Positions 11,140-22,762 are shown, counted from the stretch's first letter. The stretch is DNA of 64,000 nt from Malania oleifera (GCF_029873635.1 NC_080422.1:9641764-9705763); one strand, 5' to 3'. Notes: generated by a model not told the origin, from the sequence alone. Numbers and translations: made by a program.

Positions 11140-13503
11140 CTATTGTATCTGCTCCTTGATCTCCCATGAGGCTTCCTCTACCGCATGATTTCTCCACAAG
11201 ACTTTTAGCATAGGAATCTTCTTATTGCATAATTCCTGTTCTTTTCTGTCCAAAACTTGTACTGATATCTCCTCATACACCAATGAATTTCTGAGCTCTA
11301 ACTCTGCATAACTGACCACGTGGGAGGAATCTGGGACGTATTTCCTCAGCACGGAGACATGAAAGACATCATATATTCTAAACAAAACTGGTGGTAAAGC
11401 TAACTGGTAGGCAATTGATCCCACTCTTTCAAGTATCTTGAAAGGGCCAATGAACCTAGGGCTTAACTTACCCTTCCTCCCAAACCTCATAACTCCTTTT
11501 AATGGCGCTATCTTCAGAAACACGAGATCTCCCATATCAAATTCCAGTTTCTTGTGGCGAGTATCAGCCTAATTCTTCTTTCGGCTCTAAGCTGCACTGA
11601 TCCTATCTCCGATGAGCTGAACTTTATCATATGCCTGCTGCACTAGCTCTGATCCCACCACTCGCATCTCACCTATCTCATCCCAGTATAGAAGAGAACA
11701 ACACCTCCTACCATAAAGCGCCTCATAAGGTGTCATGTTGATGCTAGCATGATAACTATTATTGTATGCAAACTCTACCAATGACATATACTGGGTCCAA
11801 CTACCGCCAAAATCTAGCATGCATGCCTGCAACATATCTTCTAATATCTGAATCACCCTCTCAGTCTGGCCATCTGTCTGATGATGAAACGCCATGCTGA
11901 AAGATAACTAAGACCCCAGAGCCTCCTGAAAACTCCTCCAAAACTGTGACATGAAACGTAGATCTTGGTCTGACACTATAGACACTAGCACACTATGAGA
12001 ATGGACTATCTCCTGAACATAAATCTTTGTCAGTCTGTCCATAGAGTAGTTAACTTTAACAGGAATGAAGTGAGCGATCTTCGTCAATCTATCAACGACC
12101 ACCCAAATAGCATTTTGGCCATGCAATGCCGATGGCAACCCCATAACAAAATCCATAGATATTTGATCCCACTTCCACTCTAGAATGAAAAACGGCTGCA
12201 ACTGGCCTTCTGACCTTTGGTGCTCAGCCTTTACCTACTAGCACGTCAGACACTATTGTACGAACTCAGCAATTTCCCATTTTCATGCCGCTCCACCAGT
12301 AAAACTCTCAAATCCCTATACATTTTAGTATTACCTGGATGAACCTTGTACAAGGTCCTATGAGCCTCCTCAAGGATGGTCCTCCTGATATCAGCATCTA
12401 AAGGTACACACAATTTGATGCGAAACCTCAGAGCTCTGTCATCTAAAATACTGAACTCCTCTCCTTTACAACCCTGTACTCTGGCTATTACCTCTACTAA
12501 TTCTGCATTATTTCTTTGAGCTGTCTTAATCCTTTCCTGTAGAGTAGGTTGCACTACCAGGCTGGTAATAAATACCTGAGGATCACTTTCTACCAACTCT
12601 ACACTGAGTCTCTCCAGATCCATCTTGATTGGATGCTGAACCTCCATAGCTGCAAATGGTGGTCCCACTGATTTCTTGCTCAAAGCATCGGCTACTACGT
12701 TTGCTTTCCCTAGGTGGTAACTGATAGTGCAGTCATAATCTTAAGATTCAACCATCTCTTTTGTCTCATGTTCAACTCCTTTTGAGTGAAAAAGGACTTC
12801 AAACTTTTGTGATAAAAAAATATCTCGCATCTCTCACCGTACAAATAATGTCTTCAAATCTTTAACGCGTGTACCACTGTAGCTAATTCCAGATCGTGGG
12901 TAGGGTAGTTCTTTTTATACTCTTTCAACTATCAGGAGGCATAAGCTACAACCCTACCATGCTACATCAATACACAGTCGATCCTTTTCAAAGACGCGTC
13001 ACTGTAAATTACATAGCCATCACTCCCTGATAGAATCGTCAATACTAGTGCAGTAATAAGCCGCTACTTTAAATCCTAGAAGCTCCGCTTGCATTCATTA
13101 TCGCATACAAATATGACATTCTTCCTAGTCAATCAAGTCAAAGGCCCTGATAGCCTTGAAAATCCCTCTACAAACCGACGGTAATAACCCGCTAGTCTCA
13201 AGAAACTTCTAATTTCCTGAACGTTCCTTGCCTTTTCCCAACTTACTACTGCCTCATTATTGCTAGGATCCACTAAAATACCATCCCCTGAAATAACATG
13301 CCCCAGAAACGACACTTTCTCTAGCCAAAATTCACATTTACTAAATTTGGCATACAACTTCTTTTCCCTCAACATCTGAAGTACCAGCTGTAAATGCGTC
13401 TCATGCTCTTCAAAACTCCTTGAGTAAACCAGTATGTCATCAATGAAAACTACAACAAACTGATCTAAATACTGGTGAAAAACTTTATTCATCAAGTTCA
13501 TGA
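11140..13503 (-). pseudogene. gypsy-2 pol, 3' part (RT end, RNase H, integrase)
   Basis: Open pieces on the - strand: 13133-13501, RT palm starting [14 protein letters not shown] and holding the catalytic FIDD box near 13440, followed by the FLGHVIS and YYRRF segments; 12690-13130, RNase H with many stops; 12246-12683, RNase H end and integrase zinc region (HPGNTKMYRDLR); 11908-12201, integrase core with the first Asp in MDFVMGLP and the second in VSDQD; 11587-11895, the end with FHHQTDGQTERVIQ carrying the catalytic Glu; 11140-11535, C-terminal part ending EASWEIKEQIQ before a TAG stop. Several stops and frameshifts separate the pieces, so no protein can be made. RT is split at 13503 by solo LTR F and continues at 15529. 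Confidence 0.9.
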
Positions 13504-15523
13504 TGTAATGACCTAGGAAATTTTAATCATAAAATAATTAGGAAGATAATAGATGAAAAAGATAAATAAGGAATAAAGGAAAAGAGGGGAAAAGAAAATT
13601 TTAGAAGAAAAAGGGAAAATAAATTGTAAAAGGGTACAAACAAGTGCTCGTCGATGAGCAGGATTTTCTCGTCAATGAAAGATCTTCAGAAACTTTTCGC
13701 CTAGTATGTATGTCTCGTCGATGAGGATTAACCAAGAGGATTTGGTGTAGAGACCCGGTGAACTATATTAACTAAATAATGGGAGGAGGAGAGGAAAAGA
13801 AATTGGAATAGAAATTCAGTAGGGTCTCATCGACGAACAAGCTTACTAGGCTCGTCGATGAGGACACGTGTCTCGTCGACGAGGAGATACCGAGAGGACT
13901 TTTTCAGGGCCTAAAATTCATCGACGAAGGTTATGAGTTCGTCGACGAACTCCCTTCTTGACCTCGTCGACGAAGGCTAGTGTATAAGTATACTAAAATT
14001 GGATTTCTTTCAGCAAAATTGCACAGAAACTCTTTCTCTCTCTAGGTTTTCATCCCTTCCCCTTTCTATCTAAGATTTTGGGCCGGTTTCTCGTCGGTTC
14101 GACGATTCGAGGCTACCATGACACTCCTAGAAAAGTTCTCTTCAAGTCTACTGGAGTGGATCATTGGTGGGGCTATCTTGAATTTCATCCTAAATTCAGG
14201 GTAAGACTTTTAATTCAGTATTTGGCTTACTTACAGTTATAAAAGTGTAGTAGTCAAAGAAATACTGAAGTTTTGTTCTGGGGGATGTTGTTTTCAGGGT
14301 ATTGATCAGGGAACCCTGCGGGCGTAGACTAATTAATGACAACTAAAAGGAGTTGTGTTACTAGATTCTAGCACATATCTATGTGGACTAACTGATGTAC
14401 AACTAAAAGGAGCTGTAGTACGAATGAATGAAATGAAATGGAAATGTGAATGAAATGGATGTGAAATATGAATTGTGAACGATGTAAAATGTTAAAGGTT
14501 ACGTAAAGTGAAATTCTAAAGTTATGAACATGAATAGATATGGATGGTTAAATGATGACAGACAGAATAATGTATTATGGTATTATCAAGTTTGTATGTT
14601 AGTAGAACAAGTTACTTTAGAGCGAGACAATCTCTTCGCCTGAGGGCTTGCTGAGAAAGGCAAGTGCACTAGTAGTATCAGATGTAGCAGTAAGCTGCAT
14701 AACACACTGAGGCAGAGGGAAATTACTTGTATAGGCAGGTAGATTTCCTTATTCTTGGGGGCCTTCACTAGTAAACCTTTGTATGAATTGTGTGAGTACG
14801 AGATTAATCTGTCACTTGAGGGCTTATTGAGTAAGGTGAGTATTTTGGTATGCTTCAGTTGTGACCTCTAGGTTGCCTAATATATCAGAGCAGAGGGATG
14901 CTACTTGTATGGGTGGGTAATCACTCATATCCTTGTGTAGTCTCGTGGGTAAGTATTTTCTTGTGTATGATTAGGTTCAGAAAATGATTTCAGAATATAT
15001 GTTAATGGTTTTGCAAATGATATTAAAATGTTGATTATAATCTTATGTTGACCACACGTTGTTTTTAATATATATTATTTCTTTCCCTTACTGAGATGTG
15101 TCTCACCCGATTACAAATTTATTTTTTCAAGACCACCACGTAAACGAGCTTAGAGAAGCTCGAGGTTGATAGCATTTTTGGGGTTCTAGATAAAGAAAAG
15201 GGTATATATATTATTGATGATATTTTGGGATGTATATAAGTTATGTTTTATGTTTTAAGTCTTCTATGATATGGATGATTGTAGAACATGCTGGTGTTTG
15301 TGAATGCTGAAATGTTTTGGAGATATGTATATATGAAAAATACAGGTGATGAATGATTATTATGGATTATGGATAGAAGTAGTAAACTCTGGTATTTATT
15401 TATTATTATGATTGAGGATAATAGTTATGTTTTCCGCTGCGAATGTATTTATTTGTTTATGGAATATCAGGATTTAATCAAGTATAATGCACCGGACCAG
15501 ATTTGAGGATTCGGGGCGTTACA
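13504..15523 (+). mobile_element. Solo gypsy-type LTR F inside gypsy-2 RT
   Basis: TG at 13504 (TGTAATGACCTAGG) and CA at 15523 (GGGGCGTTACA), with the perfect TSD CATGA at 13499-13503 and 15524-15528. Length is 2020 bases, orientation + (opposite to its host). Removing it with one TSD copy rejoins the RT frame between an ...AVFM segment and NLMNKV. It contains an array of TCGTCGACGA palindromes (13648-13975) and a second LTR-start-like sequence, TGTAGAGACCCGG, at 13746. Its 3' half is clearly related to LTR G: the block ACAGAATAATGTATTATGG at about 14565 recurs at 30985, and the ends TAATGCACCGGACC recur at 36321. No internal region is present, so it is a solo LTR left by recombination. Confidence 0.95.
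13648..13975. repeat. Palindrome array TCGTCGACGA in LTR F
   Basis: About nine copies of CTCGTCGACGAG-like palindromes, some with T for C (CTCGTCGATGAG) or A variants, at irregular 25-50 base spacing. The core GTCGAC is self-complementary, so the array reads the same on both strands. Confidence 0.9.
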
Positions 15524-15528
15524 CATGA

Positions 15529-16102
15529 ACACAGCAGGAGCATTTGTCAGACCAAATGGCATAACTAGAAATTCATAATGCCCATACCTGGTCCTAAAAG
15601 CTGTCTTAGAGATGTCCTCTGCTTTGACTTTCACCTGATGGTACCTAAAGCACAGATCAATTTTTGAATACACTTGCGTACCTTGAAGCTGATCAAATAA
15701 ATCGTTTATACGAGGTAGAGGGTACCTGTTCTTTATTGTCACCTTATTAATTTCCATGTAATCTATACACATCCTCATGGACTTGTCTTTCTTCTTTACA
15801 AATAATACTAGAGCTCCCCACGATGATACACTGGGCCGAATAAAACCCTTATCCAGAAAATCTTGTAATTGATCCTTTAGCTCTCCCAACTCTATTGGAG
15901 CCATTCTGTAAGGAGCTTTATAAATCGGTGTTGTCCCCCGAAGTAGATCAATAAATAAATCTACCTTGCGATCAGGAGGCAAACTAAGTAGCTCATCTAG
16001 GAAGACATATGAAAATTCTTTCACCACTAACATATTAGCAAGCTTTAATTCATTTTTAGAGATTTCCTTTACAAAGGCCATAAATCCTTGACATTCCTCC
16101 AA
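15529..16102 (-). pseudogene. gypsy-2 pol, RT N-terminal part
   Basis: A single open frame on the - strand carries [37 protein letters not shown], a [11 protein letters not shown] segment and the [11 protein letters not shown] segment, then meets LTR F at 15528. It is the first half of the reverse transcriptase whose catalytic half is at 13133-13501. The segment upstream of RT (about 16040-16102) links to the protease. Confidence 0.9.
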
Positions 16103-16135
16103 GAGCAGTCTTCTCGCCTACATAGCTGACACTAA

Positions 16136-16558
16136 CTAAGGTGGGGAACACACCTGCGATCCCACAAATTTAAATTCTTCTTTGTCTGGTGGTTTGAATA
16201 TCACTTCTTTCAAATGACAATCAATATTAGCATAATTAGCTGCTAACCAGTCCATACCCAGTATTATATCAAATTCATACATATCTAGCACAATCAAATC
16301 AGCCAGTAACACCGTCCCCTGAATTTCTATTGGATAACCCCTCAGCACTCTATGACACTTCATCACTGACCCTGATGGTGTAGCTATTGACAATTCTACA
16401 TCCACTAATTGGATCTCGTTTCCAAATAATTTAACATAGGTCGTTGACACAAAGGAATGAGTAGCACTTGAATCAAATACAACAATAACTTGATATGGTA
16501 AAACAGTAAAGGTACCTGTCACTACATTTATGGCAGTCTCAACATCTCCTAGCATCAT
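16136..16558 (-). pseudogene. gypsy-2 aspartic protease
   Basis: Open frame of 140 codons on the - strand. The active-site motif reads VVFDSSATHSFVS where the family has Asp-Ser-Gly-Ala, so the glycine of the catalytic triad is replaced by Ser. A FDIILGMDWLAANYANIDC segment follows, typical of the flap and C-terminal part in plant gypsy proteases. It lies between gag and RT. The Gly change would be expected to impair the enzyme. Confidence 0.85.
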
Positions 16559-16559
16559 A

Positions 16560-17604
16560 GTATAAACTCTCGTCGGGGCTACATTCCTCTACGGGCCTCC
16601 ACGGGGCACCGGTAACTTCCCCTATAAGGTCTAGGAGCAGGAGTGGTATCAGCTGGTGTAGGACAATCTCATATTAAATGTCCTGGTCAACCGCATCGAT
16701 AACAAACGCCCCTTCCCCTCGACACTCTCCCTAGTGTCTCTTCCTATATGTATGACAGACAGGGTAGGTCTGTACTGCTTGGACCTCACGACCCACAACT
16801 TTTGCCTCTATCCCCTGCCATAATTTCCTCTCCTCCCTTGGCCCCGACTAGACCCCCGCTAGAAACGTAAAGGCATGTATCTCTTCTTCTGTTCCTACTC
16901 CTATGCGTCCATCCACTCACTAGCCTCAGCCACAATTGCTCTGTCTACCAATTGAGTAAAATCCTACCTTTTTAAAACTACTACCTGCTTAAATATTTCT
17001 CGCCTCAGACCACTTTCAAACTGTCTTGCTTTCTTTACTTCATCAGGAACAATATACATGGCGAAACGGGACAACTCTATGAATCTCGCCGCATACTACT
17101 GGACTGACTGCTGTCCCTACTTCATATTTAGGAACTCTTCCACTTGGGTCTCTCTAATAGTGGCTTAAAAATATTTATCAAAGAATAATTCTTTAATCGG
17201 TCCCATGTCATCTTTATTGGCATTGACCTTTACTGCTTCAGGAGTTTCACTGTCGTCCATCATCTCTCGGCCTCTTCTGTCAGTTTATATGTGGCAAATA
17301 GAACCCTCTGCTCCTCTGTACACTACAGCACTGCCAACACCTTTTCAATCTCCTGCATCTAGTTCTCAGAGACTGCATGATCAGTTCTTCCTAAGAAAGC
17401 CAAAGGATTCATCTTTGTAAACTTTTCAATCATACAACCGTAGCTTGCAGATGGACCTCCCTGCTCCTTGGAGCTTCTAAAAATTTCAACCATGACTTGT
17501 TGAGCCACGCTGCGTAATACTCCTTTTAAGTCGCCACCAGCTGCACCCGAGGGTCCAAGACCCTCACTACCACTTGCATGTGCGCTACCACGTCCAAGGT
17601 CCAT
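16560..17604 (-). pseudogene. gypsy-2 gag
   Basis: Begins at the ATG at 17604: the first 81 codons are Gly- and Ser-rich and contain FTKMNPLAFLGRTD, a conserved gag stretch. The middle (about 16750-17350) is broken by stops. A zinc knuckle is recognisable on the - strand near 16663-16710, reading C-Y-R-C-G, then PGH, then C (CX2CX4HX4C) with stops inside it. Gag and protease lie in the usual order upstream of RT. Confidence 0.75.
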
Positions 17605-17918
17605 CCTGGTAAGGCAATAAACTCAGCTTTAGGACCCTATAACCATAACATATCCAACACATTTCATTTAACTAGTATATCATATCCTAAATTAACTTAT
17701 CCTCCCTGATCTTAATTAAAGGTTCAATCCTACAACTTAGACACCCAACCCGATAATAGTTTGCTATGACTTTCTTGAAATCGTCATCCTAGAAAAGACA
17801 CATAAACCATCACGGAAGTCCTGTATCTAAACTACAAAATGAAACCTCAAATTCCTTTGTCCTATACTCTAGTATTGTTTTCATTGCATTCTAAAGTCTA
17901 CAGAACCTAGTAACCTAA

Positions 17919-17930
17919 GCTCTAATGCCA
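17919..17930 (-). other. gypsy-2 primer-binding site (tRNA-Met type)
   Basis: In sense, TGGCATTAGAGC lies three bases after the 5' LTR. It differs at two positions, both transitions, from the TGGTATCAGAGC complement of the initiator tRNA-Met 3' end. Confidence 0.85.
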
Positions 17931-17933
17931 AAC

Positions 17934-20047
17934 TGTAACGACCTGCCTATTTTACCATAATTAAAAATTTTTTTTTGATAACATACGTAATGATCCCCAT
18001 AACCTACTAAAATGACATAATTATGATTAAACTGGACCCATGGGTACCAAGGACATACTTGTCATACATCTCAGATACCTAAGCAGTGGACAACATAAAT
18101 TGTATACATATTATCCAATAGTTACAATACCAGAGTACTACTAATATGTCATATATATATATATACATCCCCAAAGACCAGAGTTATAAAACTAGGATTA
18201 TAGTCCAAAAACCATTTGACTCTAGCTCAGAAACTCATCCTCCCACCGGAGTAGTATGCACCGCCTCTACTGATGCGAAGCTCGGTCCGCCTGTCTAGCT
18301 GGATTCCATGAAATGTTTTGTAAACTGGAGTGAGACACCTCTCAATAAGGGAAATAAACTAACACCAGTATGTAGTAACATGAGTATTTTCGTGTTATAC
18401 ATAATATCAGTACATAAATTATATCTGGTAAAAACTGTTGATATCGTATCTGAATAAAACATGATACCTCTTAGCATGATATAACGTATTAAATTACTAT
18501 ATATGAAAATCATCTTATATAACTGTATAATACATGAATAATACCCTGGATGGATAGCTACCTAATGTCATGTTTTACTCCCACATGACTGGGTTGTGCG
18601 GCTCGAAGGTGGGACCTAGCAATGACTGACTGACCATGCTAGATCAAATATAAGTCTATAAGTACGATGGGCCTGCTCCACCTGGTTTGCACTACTAGGG
18701 GAGCGCCTGCACTACCATGAAGTCACATCGACTGCCATCTCCCACACTCTACATAAGATGTGTGGTAGCATTATCATGAACTTGTACTTGAACTTGAACT
18801 TGTAGCTACAGTATCGTACTCGTGAAATCTAAACTAAACCATCCGAGTTATGATAACATATAGTACGTTTCATATACTTGTACATAACTGTTTCATAATA
18901 ATAATAAGGTCTGACCTGTTTATATTTCATGAAATCTTGCATATCATACATAATAATAGCATCTGAGTCAACATGAATCACGACATTTGTGTAGGCATAT
19001 CATAACATGAAAATCACAACATCTACGCCGGCGTATCATAATATACTAAACATGAAATTCTTGTACTGTTTAACATAATATTCAAAAAATCATAGTTCCT
19101 ATACTGTTTTTATGGTTTTCCTGAAAACTGAGGAAAACATGCTTATTCTGAGAAAATCATATTATTCTGATATAACATAATTTCATGGAAATAATACTCA
19201 TGCCACACAAATATGAATAATACCTTTAAGCATAAAAACCTGATCTGAAATCATATTTCTTGTTAATTAACATTAAATCCATATACTTGTTCAATAGCAG
19301 TATTTCCAAACGCTGTGCTAATACATACATAATTTCTGAAAATAAATGTTGTAATATTGAAAATAATTTCATGAAAAATACTGACTTAGTTTATCCCCTT
19401 ACCTGACTTATTGAAAATCCCACAAATTACTCCCAAAATAATGTACATTTCCCCCCAACAAAACTTCAGTATAAACTCATCTAATACCTTTCATTAGCCC
19501 AAAAATATCAAATACCTTAATAAATTTTAAAATAACTAACTTACCCAAATTTTGAGATGGTGCCCAAGTTGGCCTAACCAACAAATCACTCTAACAGATT
19601 TGTAGAGAATCTTCCCAGGAGTAACGTGACGGCTTTGGATCGTCGAACCAACGAAGAACGAGGTCAGAATAGAAGAGAGAAGGTGAGAGAGACGTAGGAG
19701 AGAGAGAGAGAGATAGAGAGAGACGGTTTCTGAAAATTTTTCTCGCAAGAAAAGTGCGTTCTTGGCCTTTTATAGAATTTTTGTCCATGTGGTCTCGTCG
19801 ACGAGTCCAAGCGATTGTCTTGTCGATGAACACCTTCTTCTCGTCGACGAGTATTAGGCTTTGGAAGAAGTTCTCTTGGTAATTTCTCATCGATGAGGCA
19901 TGAGTTCCCATCGACGAGCCTAAAAGCTCTGCTCGTCGACGAGCACTTCTTCACTCGTCGACGAGACCCTGCTGAATTTCTTTTTGAAAAATCTTTTCAT
20001 CTCCTCTGTTTTATTATTTAATTACCATAATTCTTTGGGTCTCTACA
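17934..20047 (-). repeat. gypsy-2 5' LTR
   Basis: 2114 bases, TGTAACGACC... on the + strand to ...GGTCTCTACA. In sense it begins TGTAGAGACCC and ends GGTCGTTACA. It holds a TCGTCGACGA palindrome array at 19795-19968, a GA-rich tract at 19695-19725 and a long AT-rich body. It is longer and better preserved than the 3' LTR. The two differ by many substitutions, so the insertion is not recent. Confidence 0.9.
19795..19968. repeat. Palindrome array CTCGTCGACGAG in gypsy-2 5' LTR
   Basis: Seven copies in about 175 bases, four with a perfect CTCGTCGACGAG or TCGTCGACGA core, the rest with T/C changes. Spacing is about 20-35 bases. This is the same core as in LTR F. Confidence 0.9.
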
Positions 20048-20743
20048 TACAAAAAAGTAAATTTTGAACTTCGGGTGCCTGAATGAGGGTTCGGTCTGCT
20101 GACCAAGGCAATTTTCCAATATGTCTGAGGTTCGGTCGCCTAGTCTCAAGTTTGGTATGCCAAACTTGCACATTCGGTCGCTCGGGGGTATTTTGAACGT
20201 GAAGTTCGGGCGCCCAAGTTATAGGAAAAATTTAGGGTTTGAGTTCGGTCGACCATGGACACTCAAGTCATTTAAGTTCGGTCGCCCGAAGTCAGATCAA
20301 CTTTTTGACCAGTCAACAGTTCAGTCGACCAAGGCAATTTGACTTGCCTGGTTCGGTTGCCCAAAGCCCTTATGATTTTAAACCTAAGTTACATTCTTTA
20401 ATTTAAATTTACCCTTGATGACATGTAAGTGTAGTAGGGTCCTGTGCACTTAAAGTGTGGGAACCTACGGTCTATCTAAGGCAACCTGAACATAAAGTCC
20501 TATCATGCATGATGCAGTTATTACAGACCATATTGAATTACAATCCATAATGAAGAATATAAAAATAAATTTACAAATTAAGCACAATATTCTTCAATCT
20601 CCCTTGGAGTCACCATACGCCATCATGATATAACGTTCTTTTCAATTCTATGAGTAGAGTGAACCTGCATGCAAGCTCATGGCAAACATCAGTACCAATA
20701 TATTTGCCATTATCAAAATGAGATATGACCAATTAGGCCAACA
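20048..20743 (-). mobile_element. Copia-type LTR E, right part
   Basis: Continuation of the LTR begun at 7468. It resumes inside the motif array (20065-20360: about ten TTCGGTCGCCCGAA-like units such as TTCGGTCGCCTAG and TTCGGTCGACCATG). It ends at 20743 with AATTAGGCCAACA, which in sense is TGTTGGCCTAATTGG, matching the start of LTRs A, B, D and I. In sense this is the start of the LTR. The bases just beyond (20744-20765) would read as a purine-rich run, AAAAAAGGGGGATAT, in the same sense. Confidence 0.75.
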
Positions 20744-20868
20744 ATATCCCCCTTTTTTATGATGACAAATACTTTATGTAAAAGTGGGTACAGCCAAGAA
20801 AGGCTTTCCCTGACAATATGCATAAAGAGAGTTAAAAGCTCAATTGGAATTACACCAAAGTCAACAAT

Positions 20869-20880
20869 TGGTATTAGAGC
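20869..20880 (+). other. Primer-binding site (tRNA-Met type)
   Basis: TGGTATTAGAGC, one transition away from TGGTATCAGAGC, placed two bases after an LTR end. Confidence 0.85.
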
Positions 20881-20919
20881 CTTGTTACCTAGACTTAATT
20901 GTTAGTTTGTAAAAAGATC

Positions 20920-22092
20920 ATGATGACTCGTGTTGGTGCATCCCCTTCGTGTGAGGGAAGGTTAGTTACAAACCCTCCAGTGTTTTGCGGTGAAAATTTC
21001 ACCAAATGGAGATTTAGAATGACTATATTTGTTAAAACCTTGAATTGGAGGTTCTGGAAAGTTATTGCCTAGGGAGATAGTGTATCAGTGAAAGCCATTG
21101 ATTGTGTTAATGTTCCCAAGTCTGCATTTGAGTTGAATGATAATGATAGGAACTTAATGCAAATAAATTTTGATTCCATGAACACCTCACTGCATGTCTT
21201 AGATTCTAACCTTCTTTGTGAATTTATGGCATGTAATAGAGCTAAAGAGATATAGGAGGAGCTTGAAAAGAAATATGGAGCAACTAAGCAAGAAAAGGCA
21301 ATCACTCCTTGTGACTCAAGCTCAAAGGATCTTGAAGGAGAAAAACGGTGTTTTATAGCTTTAACTGATGATGAGGTAAATTCATCTCCTTCTTCTTTAT
21401 CAAATAATCCTGGTAATGATTCATGTGATAACTCTATTGATGCATCTGATTTTGAATCATGTGATAGTTCTGGAAGTGAAAGCATGCCTACTTATGAAGA
21501 ATTGCAAGTTGAATATGTTAGAATTCAGTAGTCACTTGTTAGAACTAACAAAAGATATACTACATTGAAAAACAAGTATGAGGCATCTTTGAAAGACTGT
21601 GAGTCATAAGTTCTTGGTGAAATGAAAAATGATTTAAAAATCAAACAGTTAGTAAAGAAGAATGAAAAGTTGGAAAAGGATTTGAATGCATTAAGATCTC
21701 AAACTTCAAGTTATAATAATAAAGATCTTCTTATTGCATAACTTGAATGTAAAGCAAACAACATGACTAAAGAATTTGTGAAATTACAGGATGTTTGAAA
21801 AGGTCAAAAGAACTTAAAAATTTGAGATTTGGAAAAGAAAATAGAAGATCAAGCTAAGATCATATATATGTTCACTAGAGCCAAGGATAACTTCAATAAG
21901 TTGTTAGGTTCACAAAAGATGAATCTATGCATGGGGTACTTCATGAGAGAGTCCAAACATTATGCTAGTACCTCTTCCAGTCCTTATACTCATACTTATT
22001 GTGCATTATGTAAAAAAATGGGGCACACAAACTTTGACTGCCCATTCAAACGGAAAGGGGTGAAAATGAAGCAAGTGTGGAGAGTCAAATAA
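20920..22092 (+). pseudogene. Copia (SIRE-like) gag
   Basis: One continuous frame from ATG at 20920, broken only by in-frame stops (near 21071, 21254, 21530, 21608 and more) and not by frameshifts. The N-terminus has PPVFCGENFTKWRFRM and a WRFWKVIA segment, the UBN2-type gag fold. The middle is acidic and Ser-rich, then a Lys/Glu-rich probable coiled coil (about 21540-21900). It ends with a zinc knuckle CALCKKMGHTNFDC (CX2CX4HX4C, about 21995-22040) and a short basic tail before TAA. Pol should follow but is missing. Several stops sit where TGG, CAG or CAA is expected, which suggests C-to-T or G-to-A decay. Confidence 0.8.
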
Positions 22093-22237
22093 AAACCCAA
22101 ATCCATCACTCCTTGATCCTAAAAATGACCTAAGTGTCAAAAGGTTAGATTAGGTGGACTCCATAATACATAGGTCATGTATCTAAATCATAGGGGGTCA
22201 TGTTATATGAGAAAAAGTCAAAAGGAGAAAAAGTTGA

Positions 22238-22640
22238 CTAGGTTTAGTCGGCTAAACATTTTCAGCGTAGACCATTTGGTCGACCAAATAAGGAAGTCTA
22301 ACCAGAACGTTGACCACATTTAGGTGCTTGAACATTTCACTTAAAAATTGGTTCGGGCCACCGAATATGGTTTGGCAGACAGAACGGATCTTCGGGCCAC
22401 CAAATATGGTTCGACAGACAGAACGGATCTTCGGGCCACTGAGTCTCTGTTCAGCCAACCGAATTGAAATGAACTGATTTCATTCGGGTTACTGAGGGTT
22501 GGAATATAAAAATTCATCATAGGTTCAGCCAACCGACCCAGCATTCAGCCAACCGAATAGACTTAGCCTTTGGGGTAATTATTATGGTTCAGGCGACCGA
22601 ACATTGAACCAGGCGACCGAACTACGATCTATATATATTT
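22238..22640. promoter_or_regulatory. Motif array plus TATA box inside the element
   Basis: About a dozen units with TTCGG/CCGAA arms (for example TTCGGGCCACCGAATATGG twice, GCCAACCGA, GGCGACCGAAC) cover 22238-22620. They are followed immediately by CTATATATATTTTTGGCC at about 22630. This repeats the array-then-TATA layout of the LTR promoters, but here it stands directly upstream of the second ORF (ATG at 22763). It may be an internal promoter, or the remnant of an LTR. Confidence 0.55.
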
Positions 22641-22762
22641 TTGGCCAAGTGAATAGGTTCATTTTTTCATCTTTCTTAAGAGCTCCTCTGTTTTTCTCCC
22701 TTTCTTGCTATTCCCTACACTTATTCCAAACCCAGTTTTCTTCAAAAAAACCACTTTTAGCC

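Larger units (their letters stand above)
8963..20047 (-). mobile_element. Ty3/gypsy retrotransposon gypsy-2, nearly complete
   Basis: The element on the - strand runs 5' LTR 17934-20047, primer-binding site 17919-17930, gag, protease, RT, RNase H, integrase, then 3' LTR 8963-10934. The flanks TACAG (8958-8962) and TACAA (20048-20052) are a 4/5 TSD. The insertion lies inside the motif array of LTR E. A solo LTR (F) of 2020 bases plus TSD sits in the RT. Without it the element is about 9.06 kb. Order (RT before integrase) and the HPQTDGQ-type integrase place it in Ty3/gypsy; the tRNA-Met primer site and the LTR end GGTCGTTACA resemble Tekay/Del elements, but I cannot confirm a chromodomain. All coding parts are broken. 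Confidence 0.9.

Noticed and set aside
20744..20765. Polypurine tract making E the 3' LTR of a - strand element
   Set aside because: The sequence fits in sense, but no - strand internal region follows; instead a + strand primer site and gag lie 100 bases away. The 4/5 flank match GTATC/ATATC favours a solo LTR. Not excluded.
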